Under the pieces are notes generated by a model. The model had not been told where the DNA came from. It saw nothing but the letters and a program-made list of their open reading frames with translations, and searched no databases. DNA of 54,327 nt from Paracamarosporium sp. OC-R06-R3 (taxonomy: Eukaryota; Ascomycota; Dothideomycetes; Pleosporales; Didymosphaeriaceae): positions 1-54,327 of the forward strand of contig JACVRA010000177.1 of the NCBI GenBank assembly GCA_019828545.1, in the 5' to 3' direction. Made by a program: the position numbers and the translations under genes. This document shows, one piece after another, positions 1 to 10,775 of the stretch; the first letter of the stretch is position 1; every line of letters begins with the position of its first letter.

Positions 1-90
1 GACGGCGTGCACGAGCTGCCAAGATTCGGTAATGCCCACAACGAGCGTGTGGAGTACCTAGACAATTCCCCGAAGTTGCCTGATCGATAA
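1..90 (+). CDS. Possible 3' end of a gene cut by the window edge
   Basis: Frame 1 is open from base 1 to a TAA at 88-90, giving about 29 residues; the other two plus frames hit stops sooner. The composition looks coding, rich in charged and aromatic residues, and it would be convergent with the carboxylase gene that ends at 227. Thirty codons are too few to recognise a family, so this is only a candidate terminal exon. Confidence 0.3.
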   Translation, partial: DGVHELPRFGNAHNERVEYLDNSPKLPDR

Positions 91-226
91 GCTAGTAATA
101 GCGTCGATCTGTACACATGCACAGACGTCAATAATAGAAATAGACTATTTCTGAAAGCATTTTAAACGTAGAGAAAGGCCGAAAGCGTTGCTGAGAAGGC
201 ATATTAGTCCCATAGCAGGTCGGTTC

Positions 227-2066
227 TTACATCCTAAAAACACCGAATTTTGTCTCCCTCTCGACACCCAGATTCTGACCTCCTTGCGCCATCTGCAGCC
301 CCATTCCTAGAACCCTTCTCGTGTGCTCGGGAGGAATGATTCCATCGTCCCACAACCGCGCCGAACCGAACGTAGCCTCGCTTTCACGTTCGATACGCGC
401 TTTGAGGTCAGGGTCTACTTTCTTGCCGACTGCTTCCATGACCGAGGAGAGCTGCTCTGCACCCATGACTGAAGTACGTGCATTTGGCCAGGTGAAGAGT
501 AGGCGCGGTGAGTAGGCGCGGCCGCTAGTTATCGGTTAGCTAATATGTGAGTAAGTTTTGGAGGTTTGAGACGTACCACATGCCATAGTTTCCGGCACCA
601 GCTGAACTTCCGACGACAACCGTGAACTTCGGAACATCTACACAACTGACCGCCGTCACGAGCTTAGCACCGTTCTTTGCAATGCCACCTTTTTCAGCAT
701 CTTGACCGACCATGAATCCACTGATGTTTTGGAGGTAGATCAAGGGAATCTGCCGCTTTCCACACAGCTGGACGAAATGCGCGCCCTTGAGTGAACTTTC
801 AGAAAACAAGATGCCGTTGTTTGCAACGATACCCACAGGGTGACCGTAGATTTTTGCAAAGCCAGTGACGAGTGTCGAGCCATAGAGTGGTTTGAACTCG
901 GAGAAGACGGAGCCATCGACAATGCGCGCTATGATCTCGTGGATCGGGATCTGCCTACGTAGGTTCGTACCTGCGATTCCGGAAAGCTCCGAAGGGTCAT
1001 AGAGCGGTTCCTGGAAGGCTGGTTGCGCAGATGTAGAGAAAGTCTGCTTTCGGTGCCAGTTGAGATTACCGATACTTCTCCGCGCAAGAACGAGCGCGTG
1101 GGCGTCATCAACAGCGAGATAGTCCGTGACACCGGAGACCTCGCTGTGCAACTTTCCTCCTCCAAGGTCTTCCGCTGATACAACTTCGCCCGTTGCGGCC
1201 TTGACAAGGGGAGGACCTGCAAGGAAGATATGGCCCTGGTTCTCCACGATGATGCTTTCGTCGCTCATGGAGGGGATGTAGGCACCACCCGCAGTACAAG
1301 GACCCATGACTACGCTGATCTGCGGTATGCCCATTCCAGACATGATGGCTTGGTTGTAAAATATCCGTCCAAAGTGGTTTACATCGGGAAACACGTCGGC
1401 TTGGTGGGGGAGATTTGCACCTCCAGAGTCGACCAGATAGATGCAAGGGAGGCGATTTTCCTGTGCAATAGTCTGCGCTCGCAGATGCTTCTTGACTGTG
1501 ATGGGATAATATGTTCCTCCTTTGACCGTGGAATCGTTTGCAACGATCATGCACTGCACGCCATTCACAGTGCCTACACCTGTAACAATGCCACCAGCCG
1601 GAACATCTTCACCTTGATACATTTCATAACCGGCCATTTGACTGAATTCAAGGAAGGGAGTCCCCGGGTCAATTAGGGCTGTGATGCGATCCCTAACCAG
1701 CATCTTGCCTCGTTGCACATGCTTATCCCTGGCCTTCTGCGGGCCTCCCAAGGCAATCTTAGTATGGAGTTCTTCTAGCACCTCTGTTGCTTCGTCCATC
1801 TGTCGCTTGTTCTTCTTGAAGTCTTCTGAATTGGTGTCGACGTTGGTGGGTAAGACAGAGACGGCTTCGGCATGGTGAGCATGTGTATACGTTGCTACCC
1901 CGCGAGACAAATGCCTCGGAAGATGGTGCTGGGCTTGGAAACGAGGTGTAGAGCGGGAAAAAGGTTGCAAAAGACGGCACTGCGATTGTGAACGGAGAGT
2001 GCTTGAAGGCCGGATGGAATGTTTGAGCAGCGTCAGCGCCTCACGGGAGGGGGCTTTGGGAGCCAT
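227..2066 (-). CDS. mccB: 3-methylcrotonyl-CoA carboxylase beta subunit, mitochondrial
   Basis: This is the carboxyltransferase (non-biotin) subunit of methylcrotonyl-CoA carboxylase, which carboxylates 3-methylcrotonyl-CoA in leucine breakdown in the mitochondrial matrix. Exons on the minus strand are 577..2066 and 227..524, with one 52 bp intron (donor GTACGT, acceptor TAG) inside the conserved GNYGM-CGRAYSPR stretch; the splice restores that motif exactly. The product is about 595 aa, as usual for the family. The first ~70 residues are rich in Arg, Ser and His with few acids, fitting a mitochondrial presequence. The acyl-CoA carboxylase motifs [24 protein letters not shown] and QNISGFMVG are intact. 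The start is the first in-frame ATG at 2066. The partner biotin-carrying alpha subunit is not in this window. Confidence 0.95.
525..576 (-). other. Intron of mccB
   Basis: A 52 bp GT-AG intron. Its removal joins the tail exon and restores the family's conserved C-G-R-A-Y-S-P-R sequence. Without it the frame runs into a stop about 12 codons later. Confidence 0.9.
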
Positions 2067-3097
2067 TGTAGAGCACAATTCAACTTTCGGCCTACGCGAT
2101 AGGCGCTTTGGAAGTGATGTCTATGAAGGGGGGGAAAACAACAGAGCGCGAAGTGAACCGCGAAGCTGCGGAGAGAAACAAAGTAGGCTGTACCGCGGCT
2201 GAAGACATAAGCTGGGGATGGCAGAGCCGCCTGTAGCCGATCGACGAACGTCAGGGTGCAGTGTGGGGATGGGCGCTAAGGCCCGAATAGGCAGGCACGC
2301 TTAACCCGCTCCCGAGGTCCACTAACTTGACATACATGCTAACTGCACGGACAACGATCGCTTCGATCGTACTTAGAACACCTTGGAGCTTGCTTTCTAT
2401 AGCTTGTACAGTACATGCGGAACCTTGACTTGTTATCATTATAGCTGTCGCAAATAATACATAGCAATCCTCGTGGTCTGTACCTACGACTGTATGCTCG
2501 TACGACAAGGCTCTCCGAAAGATAACCAAGCATGAATCCTCGTTCTTGACATGAGCAGATAGATACAATGAACAAATCTAGCCACACAACTTGCCTTCAA
2601 GTGTCTCAAATCATGAAGTCCTCGAGACATGTCTCAGGCAGCATGCCTTAGAACAAGCCACTCATAGGGTTGATTAAAGGAAGACGCGAGATGTCCAGAC
2701 AACAAAACCAGCTATCGTGACTATGATCTCTGCCTTATCATCCTATTTATGAAGCTTCTGACTTCATGAGCGTAAATTGAACAATACTTCGTTACTGTTG
2801 TGCGTACAAGCCGCATAAAATGGGAATAGTGAGTCGCAATGATTCAAATTTAAACAAAGGGCGAGGTGCTGCTCTTCGGGGAATACTTGATTTCTCAATA
2901 TAACGGTCAAATTCACCAGGGAATCTATACATTCACCATCACTCATAGAAATGTCGACCTAATCCTCATATTAACATGAAAAAAAAATGCTAGTCTCTCC
3001 AGAACAAGCCCCCCTACAAGTATTTTTTTCATCTCGTTCACTCGTTCATGATTTCTATCGCAAGCCCATTCCGACCAGCTCACCCATCATCTCGGAA
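2067..3097. other. Intergenic: mccB promoter side and naxE 3' flank
   Basis: About 1.0 kb between the mccB start and the stop of the epimerase gene, both on the minus strand. Only short ORFs without family resemblance are present. A run of eight or more A lies near 2980. I see no RNA gene or repeat. Confidence 0.6.
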
Positions 3098-3941
3098 TCA
3101 CAACTTACCCCCCTCCACCGGCACCTCCACCACCTGATCCAAGCCCTCATACTTTGGGATATCCAGCTCATACTTCTCCGCCATCTCCGGAGTTAAGAAC
3201 CTCCCACCCAAGAAATGCCTTCCCTTAAACCACTTGACCAACGGCTTCGGCGCCGTCAGACTAATCAGCGCCTCAGGCATGAATCCCTTCCCGGGGCCCT
3301 CACTTGGCGGGCCCTCCTCAATATTCCAGCTACTCGGGGCATCCACCGCCAAAACGGGGATCTTCGTGTCACGCAGCGCCTCGATCACCTTGGGGAACGG
3401 CTCGCGGACTTCGCCGGAGAAAGAGAAGCCGAAGATGGCGTCCACGATGTGGTCAGTAGAGTTCAGGGCGGAGGGGAAGTCGTCTGTGAAGGGGATTTTG
3501 AGGTCCTCGAGCTGCTTCTTCAGGCGCTGGTAGAGGTCGTTTTTGGATTGCTTGGGGTAGTAGATGGTGGGGTGGTAGCCGTAGTGGAAGAGGTGGCGGG
3601 CTGCTACGAGGCCGTCGCCGCCGTTGTTTCCGGGGCCGCAGGCGACTAGTACTCTCTTGCCTTTGTTGAGAGGCTGGAGTTTGAAGACTACTTGGTTCTT
3701 AGTATGACGTTTAGATGGATGCGAAGAGAAAGGTTGGAGTATGCTGAGCAGATGTAGATTGGTAAGACGTACCGGCCTGTGAGACTGAGAGTCCAGCAAG
3801 TTCCATTAGCTGATCGATTGAGAACGCGCCCGTGGACATGAGCTCTTGGTCGAGCGCTGCGGCACTCTTCGCGGAGATTGTCTGTACGGCGTTAGATTTC
3901 CTGCTACGTTGATGGTTGATTTAACTCACTCTCAAAGCCAT
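3098..3941 (-). CDS. naxE: NAD(P)H-hydrate epimerase (YjeF_N domain)
   Basis: This repair enzyme interconverts R- and S-forms of damaged NAD(P)HX so that the dehydratase can restore them. Exons on the minus strand are 3930..3941, 3773..3881 and 3098..3687, giving 236 aa. The first exon is only 12 nt and encodes MALR; it splices to TISAKSAAALDQELMS, the usual fungal N-terminus. The phosphate-binding motif GPGNNGGDGLVAARHL follows around residue 60, then the DAIFGFSFSG and VDAPSSWN motifs. Lys-Trp-Phe and the EKYELDIPKYEGLDQVVEV tail are typical of fungal members. It is divergent from the mitoribosomal gene at 4312, with 370 bp between. Some homologues are mitochondrial; no clear presequence is visible here. 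Confidence 0.93.
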
Positions 3942-4311
3942 AGTTTGGAGTTCCTTCTTGTCCTTAATTATTTGGTTCGAAGTTATGTGTTCGAACCAAG
4001 TGTCGCAGAGTCAAGTGAGGGAAGGTAAGGTGATGCAATTACATCACCGCGTCGCGATCCCTTTCGGAAAGCACCCCTACTCACACCCCACTCTCCCACA
4101 GCGACTAGAAATCAATCAGGCAAGCACCCCAAGCCCCCTTTTAATATTCCCCTGCGCGGCAAAAGCTCTAATGCCCTAAACAATACCACACCCCATCCCA
4201 ACCAATCACGTGCCTCCTCCCGGCTAAACCCCGGCCCAAAAAGTGTAACGCGCTCACCACTAACCAACGCAACCAACGCATTCAACCCTCCAAGCACACA
4301 CGCAAACAACC
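3942..4311. promoter_or_regulatory. Shared divergent promoter of naxE and MRPS16
   Basis: A 370 bp gap separates two divergently transcribed genes, so both promoters must lie here. It contains a perfect 10-bp inverted repeat (3972..3981 and 3990..3999) close to the naxE start, and C-rich tracts on the MRPS16 side. No canonical TATA box is evident. Confidence 0.6.
3972..3999. repeat. Perfect inverted repeat, 10-bp arms, 8-nt loop
   Basis: The arms TTGGTTCGAA and TTCGAACCAA are exact reverse complements around GTTATGTG. It sits 31 bp upstream of the naxE start codon. TTCGAA resembles the T-loop core of a tRNA, but no full cloverleaf can be drawn around it. It may be a protein-binding palindrome or a 5'UTR hairpin. 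Confidence 0.75.
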
Positions 4312-4769
4312 ATGGTCCTCCGCATACGCCTCGCCCGCTTCGGCAAAAAGCACTCCCCCTTCTACAACATCGTAGTCGCACACGCACGGTACGCCTCCCG
4401 CCCCAATTCCCGTCCTCCCATCCCCCAAACCCCCAATCACACCAGCTAACCCACCCAAACAGCACAGCACGCAACTCCCGCCCCCTCGAAGTCCTCGGGA
4501 CGTACGACCCCCTCCCGAAAGCCCCCCGCCCAGGCGACACGCACGGGCGACCCTGGAAAGACATCAAGCTGGACGTGTCGCGCGCGCGGTACTGGGTCGG
4601 CGTTGGCGCGCAGCCGAGCGATACGGCGTGGCGGCTGCTTTCCATGGTGGGCATCCTGGAGCCCAAGTTCCGCGTGGGCGAGATCCAGGGGAAGGTTGTG
4701 CGGGCGGATTCGGCGGCGAAGAGTTTGATTCCTGAGAGGAAGGTGGAGGAGGTTGAGGTTGAGGCGTAG
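4312..4769 (+). CDS. MRPS16: Mitochondrial small ribosomal subunit protein bS16m
   Basis: This is a homologue of bacterial ribosomal protein S16, a structural protein of the mitochondrial small subunit. Exons are 4312..4388 and 4463..4769 with a 74 bp intron, giving 127 aa. The N-terminus MVLRIRLARFGKKHSPFYNI and the following ARNSRPLEVLGTYDP are hallmark S16 sequence; the intron falls inside the codon for the Arg of HAR-TARNSRP. The tail is a lysine/glutamate-rich extension seen in mitochondrial forms. There is no separate presequence, as is common for this protein. A UGUA-type element lies about 195 nt after the stop. Confidence 0.95.
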
Positions 4770-5240
4770 GGGGGGTGGGATTGCGAGATTGAATGTTAGG
4801 TTGGGCTGAGTTAGGATAGGATGGGTAGGGGAAGTGAAGGAGATGGAGAGGGATATTTGGGGAGAGGGAGAGGGGAGGAGAGGGATACCGGGCACCACTA
4901 CACGTTGGATGCACACTCGGCGGAAGTGGAAGTGGAAGCTCGAAGAAAGACGGAAAGCGAGCGATGTACATATACATGTACGATATTGCATATATCCGGC
5001 GTTGACAGCATAGGGAATCTGCGCATGTAGATTGTACCATATATAGTGTACGACAAATGTACACATCTATCTTCCTTTCTTCCACTCTGATTCTCAACAC
5101 AATGCCATGCATCTCCAGCGCCAGACACCCGCTAAGCCGAAAAAGAGAAATTCCCATCCAAACGCCTGAAATGCCCTGAAATGCCGCTTAATTCCCTATA
5201 GTAGATAAGAAAGAAAGTTCGAAAGGTTCAGATAGATCCC
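4770..5240. other. Convergent 3' flanks of MRPS16 and the amino-acid transporter
   Basis: A 471 bp gap between two converging genes. It is purine-rich on the plus strand at 4770-4960 and contains several TGTA-rich stretches near 4965-5060, including GTACAT-ATAC-ATGTAC. Presumably it is the 3'UTRs of both genes; no ORF here is credible. Confidence 0.6.
4965..4972 (+). promoter_or_regulatory. Puf-type RNA-binding site candidate in MRPS16 3'UTR
   Basis: TGTACATA matches the PUF-protein consensus UGUANAUA, 196 nt after the stop of a nuclear gene for a mitochondrial ribosomal protein. PUF proteins regulate such mRNAs in other fungi. An 8-mer can occur by chance, so this is tentative. Confidence 0.35.
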
Positions 5241-6959
5241 TCAGTGCGCAGCCACAAGAAATGTGTTCGTCACTAAGCAAGTGACCATGACGCACGCGCC
5301 GTAAATCGCCAGCGCAAGACTCAACTGCCTCAGCAACCCCCTCCTCCAGTTCCGACTCTTATGCGCATCACTCATGACGTAGCCCTCCGCATCGCCACTA
5401 TCAAACTCATCTTCGTCATCCTCATCCTTAACAAGTCGCTGATGATGCGCCGAGTCCGGATCCGAAATCTTGTAATAGAAGAGTCCAGGGAGAATAAACG
5501 AGATGGTGGTGGAGCCCGTGGAGCCGACGTACGCGAGGACCTTCTCGAGGGATGAGATGGTCATGGCGGTGATGAAGGAGAGGACGATGAGAACGGTGGA
5601 TATGATTGCGAAGCGAAGGTCGCCCATTTCATGGGGTTTTCCGTTGTGGCGTGCTGGAGGAGCGCCGGCAATGAGATTCTGTCTGCTGGGGCTGTTGTCT
5701 GTGCCGTCTTGGTTTTTGCGGCGTGGGCGCCACTTGAGGCATGCGTCGATGCTGGCGCGGCAGGGGTGGATTTGCAGCGGGTAGGAAAACATAACTAGGA
5801 TTACGATGGCGAGACGACCGATGGTTGAGGCTGCGGCGGCGGGGTACATGTTTACGATGTTGCCTGTGATATTGTCGCCGTAGGAGAGGTAGCCCGTTAT
5901 GCCGGTTAAAATGTACAAGGCGCAGGCAGAGCCAATAGAGGCAAGGATTACGGATGTGGTGCGGAAATGGGAGTTGTCTGCTATTTCATTCAAGATGGAG
6001 AACATCTGCTAGTGTTAGCATAGGTACTCATAATATCCTCTTGCAAAGAACAATGGGTTGAGGTCTTACATTCTGGTGGCAGGTATATGCGAAAACTATG
6101 ACAGGGAAGGCGGCGAGCGCTGAGACGGGACCAGACCACTGGAACACCCTGACGGGTCCACGTTCAGCAAGGGTGTCACCCTTTATGTAGTGTGCAACTA
6201 CAAGGATTACAAGATATGCGATGGAGAAGAGAGCAATGATGCTGGTGTATTTGAGCGAGTCTAGACGGCGAAGAAACGAGAGTGGGATAACAATGAGCCT
6301 GTACTTGTCAGCATAAATTGTATTTCTGGTCTTGATGATGCTCACATGAAAGCAGTGATCCAGAACTGTCTGTCGACCAAGAACGATATCTCTCCAGCCT
6401 CGGGAGCGAATCCTTCGACGACTCTAGGCATCAGGTCCCCGATGATGATGAGATAGCTCACGGCCACGCCAAAGCATTTTACAGCGATCGCGGCGTCGAA
6501 AAGAATGGACAGGTTCGGGTACGTGAGTTGCGACAGGGCTGCAAACGAAACATGTCCCCGGTCGATATATCGTGCGCATCGTGTCTGGAGATACAGGCCA
6601 AAGCCAGCGGTCAAGCCGGCCCACGCGATGACGAAGATGCCGAGGAAGATGCCCATTTTCGAGAGCGCGGAGGGCATCGCGAGCAAGCCCGCACCAAGAA
6701 CTGTCTTTCGTTAGCCTCCATTGCTGTGCGCCGTGCCGCTGGAGCCTACTGGTGTTGACCAGGTTGATCACGCTCGAGATCCACGAAGCCTGGCCCTGGT
6801 GTCCCGTCAAAGTCTTTCCTCGTCCGCGCCTGCGCCAGTCAGCAGAGTTCCCCAGCATATGCGTAGCGTGTCTGACCTCCGCCCTCGCAGCGAGCTGGTG
6901 CTCGAAGACATGGGGTCGGTATCGTTTGGCTCAGGCCCGATGGCCGAGTATCCAGCCAT
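5241..6959 (-). CDS. Amino-acid transporter, AVT/AAAP family (Aa_trans)
   Basis: A multi-pass amino-acid transporter of the AAAP family (yeast AVT5-7 type), probably vacuolar. Proposed exons on the minus strand are 6877..6959, 6750..6829, 6346..6700, 6070..6298 and 5241..6005, giving 503 aa. The conserved opening GQASWISSVINLVNT joins ILGAGLLAMPSALSKMG across a 49 bp intron, and later segments give 10-11 hydrophobic helices. An acidic cytosolic loop (KDEDDEDEFDSGDAEG) precedes the last helix. The first intron (6830..6876, 47 bp, donor GTCAGA, CTGAC branch, CAG acceptor) is my inference: it links the ATG at 6959 in frame. Otherwise translation would begin at the ATG at 6858, giving 485 aa. It is divergent from the RO10-like gene, with 277 bp between. 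Confidence 0.88.
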
Positions 6960-7236
6960 GCTGCCCTGAAAGCCTGCGTCTGCTCGGGGCGCGTTTACAT
7001 GCGGTGGCGGTGCGGTAGGCGCTGGATATGGGTACGTGGGACGAGCAGGCTGTCTGCTCTTCGGGGACGGGGTGGTGAAATTAAGGACACCTGCTGCGGA
7101 GATGCGCTCGTGCTCGCACCGTGCGCTGACGTTGGGGACAAGCGCCCCGCCAAGGGAAAAGAGCCGCGCTAGCCTTCACCGTTGTTCCTCAGGGTCGCGC
7201 CTAGTAAACATCTGGTAAACACTTCCCTGCATCGCC
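6960..7236. promoter_or_regulatory. Shared divergent promoter: AVT-type transporter and RO10-like gene
   Basis: A short 277 bp gap between two divergently oriented genes. It is GC-rich, without a TATA box or striking repeat. Both 5'UTRs must be short. Confidence 0.5.
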
Positions 7237-7898
7237 ATGGACGAGTACGAGGAGGCCGTGCTGTTCACCTTTGCGCTGCTCGAGTCGCGTCTGGGCCGAT
7301 TGGAGTACGTACTGGGCAGCAAGAAGAACGACGGCGAAGAGAAGCCCAGGACGGTGCCTGAGCGCATTCACAGGATCGAGAAGTCGCTGCAAGAGCTGTC
7401 GGCCAAGACGGCCCTGCTCAGCGATGCGCAGCAGCTGCGTATGTATTTGCTGCAATCTTCTAAGAGAATTCGAACTGACAGCCAGCAGTGAGCAAGCACA
7501 AGGACGTCCTCAAGCCGGAGCAAGAGACGGAAGATGCAGGCCTGGACGAGGAGCAAAAGGCCGTCGTGGTCGTCGAGCGCGCACCCCAGTTCGCCACCAC
7601 CGCGTCGCAGCTCAAGGCGCTGGACGACCAGCAGATACCCTCGACCGACGGCTTCACCAAGCTCGCCAAGCTCCTGCCTCGCATCGCCGAAGCTGAAGAT
7701 CGCCACCTGCAACAAGCCTTACAAATATCACTGCTGCGGAAGAAGAACGGCCTGCTCGTGCAGCGCGTGAAGCAGGTCCAGTTCCTCGGCGCCGCCCGCT
7801 GCTGGACAGAGTGGCAGGGCCGGCTGCACGACGTCCAGAAGACCGTTGGGCGCATTGAGTTCAAGAAGAGACAGGAGGAGGAGGAGGACGAGCTGTGA
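7237..7898 (+). CDS. ro-10: Dynactin p24 / nuclear distribution protein RO10-like
   Basis: Probably the small shoulder subunit of dynactin, which anchors the dynein motor and is needed for nuclear distribution in hyphae. Exons are 7237..7438 and 7489..7898 with a 50 bp intron (donor GTATGT), giving 203 aa. The N-terminal LLESRLGRLEYVLG motif, the IHRIEKSLQEL heptads and the C-terminal segment around CWTEWQGRLHDVQKTV match the arrangement I know from fungal RO10 proteins. Almost the whole protein is predicted helical coiled coil. It ends in a lysine/glutamate-rich tail. The family is fast-evolving, so the name rests on motif order rather than strong identity. Confidence 0.72.
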
Positions 7899-9682
7899 TG
7901 TGGAGCTAGAGGGCATAGATGATTCTGCTACATTTGATGGGAGATGGCGCCGCAGACCCTTGTTGCAGGAAAGCGGTTTGCTCGGGCGCGGTGCACTCGG
8001 ATGGTGAGAGAGGCAAGCGGATGCGCACTGTTCCGCGATTACACTGCAGTGAGGACGTCACGGTGGAGGTGTTACGGGACGCTGACAGGTGACAGGCGTT
8101 TCACGTCGTGCAGGCCTGAAGTTTGCTCATGAAGGGGTGATACGTTGGAAGATTACAGTTCTCCAAGAGGGTGCGCCGGCTCGACATTGGTTTTGACAAG
8201 ATACTTTTGAAAACCATTGCTGAAGAGCACCGCTGTTCCAGGCGTGTATTAGAGGAACATGGCCTCTTGAAGGAGGAAAGCAGAAGAAGCGCAATTGGCA
8301 GGGAGCATAACCCGAACTAATAGGAGATAGTTTAACTCTGGAATTTGGTTTCCTGAAGCGATTATGTGTATCCGTGGCGGTGCCTGAAAATTTGACTGAT
8401 GTGCGCACCCCCCTGCAGGGCACCGGATGCGGAGCGCGAGCATATCCATATTACCTCACATGACAAATGGGCAAGGTGGAACATGCGGGGAAGCAAGCGA
8501 CGAATTAACGAATTGACGAGACGGTGCCATGAAGTGACAATTTCAGAGGACAGGAAAGCTGCAGTGCCGTGGCGGGCTCGGTCGCAGAACTGGGCGTGGT
8601 CTCAACAGTGGCGAGACGGATGCTTCACGAGCGAGCAAAGAAACAAGGCACCTCTCTCGCCGTCATACTAGGCGCCACTGCGTCAAAAGTTCGGTCACGA
8701 TGCACGAGGTGGTGGTAAACTCTATCAGTCTCAATCGGTGCCTGTTTCAGCGTCGTCTCAGGCGGGACGGTGCCCTCGCCGAAGCAGCAACATGCATGGG
8801 CCCGAACGACGATGAAGACTCGCACGTGCAGGGCATGCAGTGTGCTCAGGCTGTGCCATGCGTTCGCTGCTGATCCAACGTGCAGGCGTAGGACACGGCC
8901 GCGCGGTCGGGAGATTGCTCGGGCACGCGGTCGTCTGCTGGGAGGAGGCTGTCGTCCAGGCGGGCAGCGTGCCTGGACGGCTGCAATGTCGCACCGGCGC
9001 TGACGGAGCATTTGGCCCAAGGCACACAGCAGGGGAAGAGAGTGTTGGGCGTGGCGTGGGCAGTAGGGAGTAGGGGTGGTGGGTAGGGTAGGGTAGGGCG
9101 CATGAGGGCAGAATATCGCTATGCAGAGGGCAATGCAGCGGGCAATTTAGCCAGGCACGACAGCAGCAATCTAGAGTCGAGGACAGCAGTGCGATCGGCA
9201 GCATTGCTCGCGCGCGTATACCGAGCGTCTGGCTGTGCTGGCGGATCGGGGGTGCTAATCTGGGCCTGGGCGTGTCTCCTTGTGCGCCCCAGGGCCAATG
9301 ACGGGCGCGCCGGCGGGAGCGCTGAAACCGTCTTTCTGGTCTTCTGCTGCTCCTCGACGCTCTCTCTGCCCTCCGCCCACCGCCGCGACGCTCCACTTCG
9401 CAATCCAATTCACTGCCGCCGCGAGAGCGCTGCGAGCGTCCCATCCCGGCCCTGCGCCGCCAACCGTTGCCCGACACCTCCGCTAGCGCCTTGCACCGCT
9501 GTCGCTGCCGCTGCCTCTGCCCACGCCTACATCTCCGCACCCTCTCCCACGACACATCGCACACCACCTCGCAACCCGTCAGCCTACGCCCGCCGCCGCC
9601 GCCCTCGCAAGCCGAGCGCTGCTCTTAAGCAGGCACCCACGCTCCTTTCACCCACCCGACCACCCTAATTCGCCGCCGCTCT
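7899..9682. other. Intergenic, long 5' region of SHO1
   Basis: About 1.8 kb between the RO10-like stop and the SHO1 start. ORFs in the GC-rich part overlap each other on both strands and show no family resemblance. 9340-9680 is pyrimidine-rich on the plus strand, a usual fungal promoter/5'UTR feature. A four-run G-quadruplex motif lies at 9081..9098. Confidence 0.55.
9081..9098 (+). repeat. G-quadruplex motif (GGGTA repeat)
   Basis: Four GGG runs separated by the dinucleotide TA, in perfect register. It is identical in pattern to telomere-like DNA but only four units long, and lies about 585 bp upstream of the SHO1 start. Confidence 0.7.
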
Positions 9683-10775
9683 ATGCCCTCGTACGCCTCG
9701 TACGGCTCGCCCTCGCTCAACAAGATGGAAAACGGTTACGGCCACGCCGGGCGCACCTCGTTCTCGCTCGGCCGCATCTTCGGCGACCCCTTCGCCCTGG
9801 CCACCATCTCCATTGGCACTGTCAGTATCTGCCTGCGCATGCGTGCGGCTGAGCTCCTCCGCTAACCCACACCAGCTCGCCTGGATCATCGCCTTCGTGA
9901 GCTCCATATTATCGGCCCTGCGCCCAGATCCCAAGGAGCGCGTGCCGCCCTTTGCCTGGTGGACGCTGGTCTACATGCTGTTCAGCATCGTGGGCGTCTC
10001 CGTCACCGTCGCCTCGGACTCGGAGCGGACCTACCACGTCGCGGTAAGCACGACACGAGCCTTGAAACCGGCCCAATGCTGACCAGCCAGATCGTCGGCT
10101 TCACCGCAGCCGGCATCGTTCTCTCCTCGTCCGCCGTCAATGCCCTCGTATACTCTCCCGTCGCAGCCAACGAGGCTGCCGCCGCAGGCTTCATCCTGCT
10201 CTCCATGATCGCCGTACGCCCAGACCCCCATCACATGAAAACGCATGCACTGACCTCCGCAGATCGTCTGGGTCTTCTATTACGGCTCGCAGCCGCAAGC
10301 CAGCCACCGCACCTTCGTCGACTCGTACGCCCTGCACAAAGAGCACCCGGCCTCGCGCTCCTCGCGCCAAATGTCCAACAACTACGCGGCGCAACAATCC
10401 TCGCTGGCCCCCAACCAACCCCAGCTCTACACCTCCGCGCAGCTCAACGGCTTCGAGACCTCGTCGCCTGTATCAGGGTACCCGGGGGGCCCCGTCGGTG
10501 CCGACGCGCGCGGTTCGTCCATCCCACGCTTCGGCGGCGCAATGGGCCAGACGCCCACCAACGACGTCGAGCCCCCGCAAGAACAGCCCGTCGAGTACCC
10601 CTACCGTGCGAAGGCCATCTACAGCTACGAGGCGAATCCCGACGATGCGAACGAGATCAGCTTCCAGAAGCACGACATCCTCGAGGTCTCAGACGTTAGC
10701 GGGCGGTGGTGGCAAGCGAAAAAGCCGAACGGCGAGACGGGCATCGCGCCGAGCAATTATCTCATCTTGCTGTAG
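9683..10775 (+). CDS. SHO1: High-osmolarity sensor SHO1
   Basis: Plasma-membrane adaptor/sensor of the HOG osmostress pathway, which recruits Pbs2 through its SH3 domain. Exons are 9683..9820, 9876..10043, 10091..10213 and 10263..10775, giving 313 aa; all three introns are phase 0. Four hydrophobic helices (around residues 37-140) follow a short Ser/Tyr/Gly-rich N-terminus. A low-complexity linker rich in Gln, Ser and Pro precedes the C-terminal SH3 domain (about residues 250-313: [19 protein letters not shown], then [18 protein letters not shown]). Length and topology equal the family norm. A second SH3 protein of the same pathway type, NBP2-like, lies at 42255-43775. Confidence 0.96.

Noticed and set aside
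3972..3999. A tRNA gene or remnant around the TTCGAA hairpin
   Set aside because: No acceptor stem, D-arm or anticodon arm can be laid out at normal spacing; only the hairpin is real.
8758..9567. 269-codon minus ORF and overlapping plus ORFs upstream of SHO1
   Set aside because: GC-rich DNA with few stops opens frames on both strands; Arg/Pro/Ser-heavy translations without any motif.
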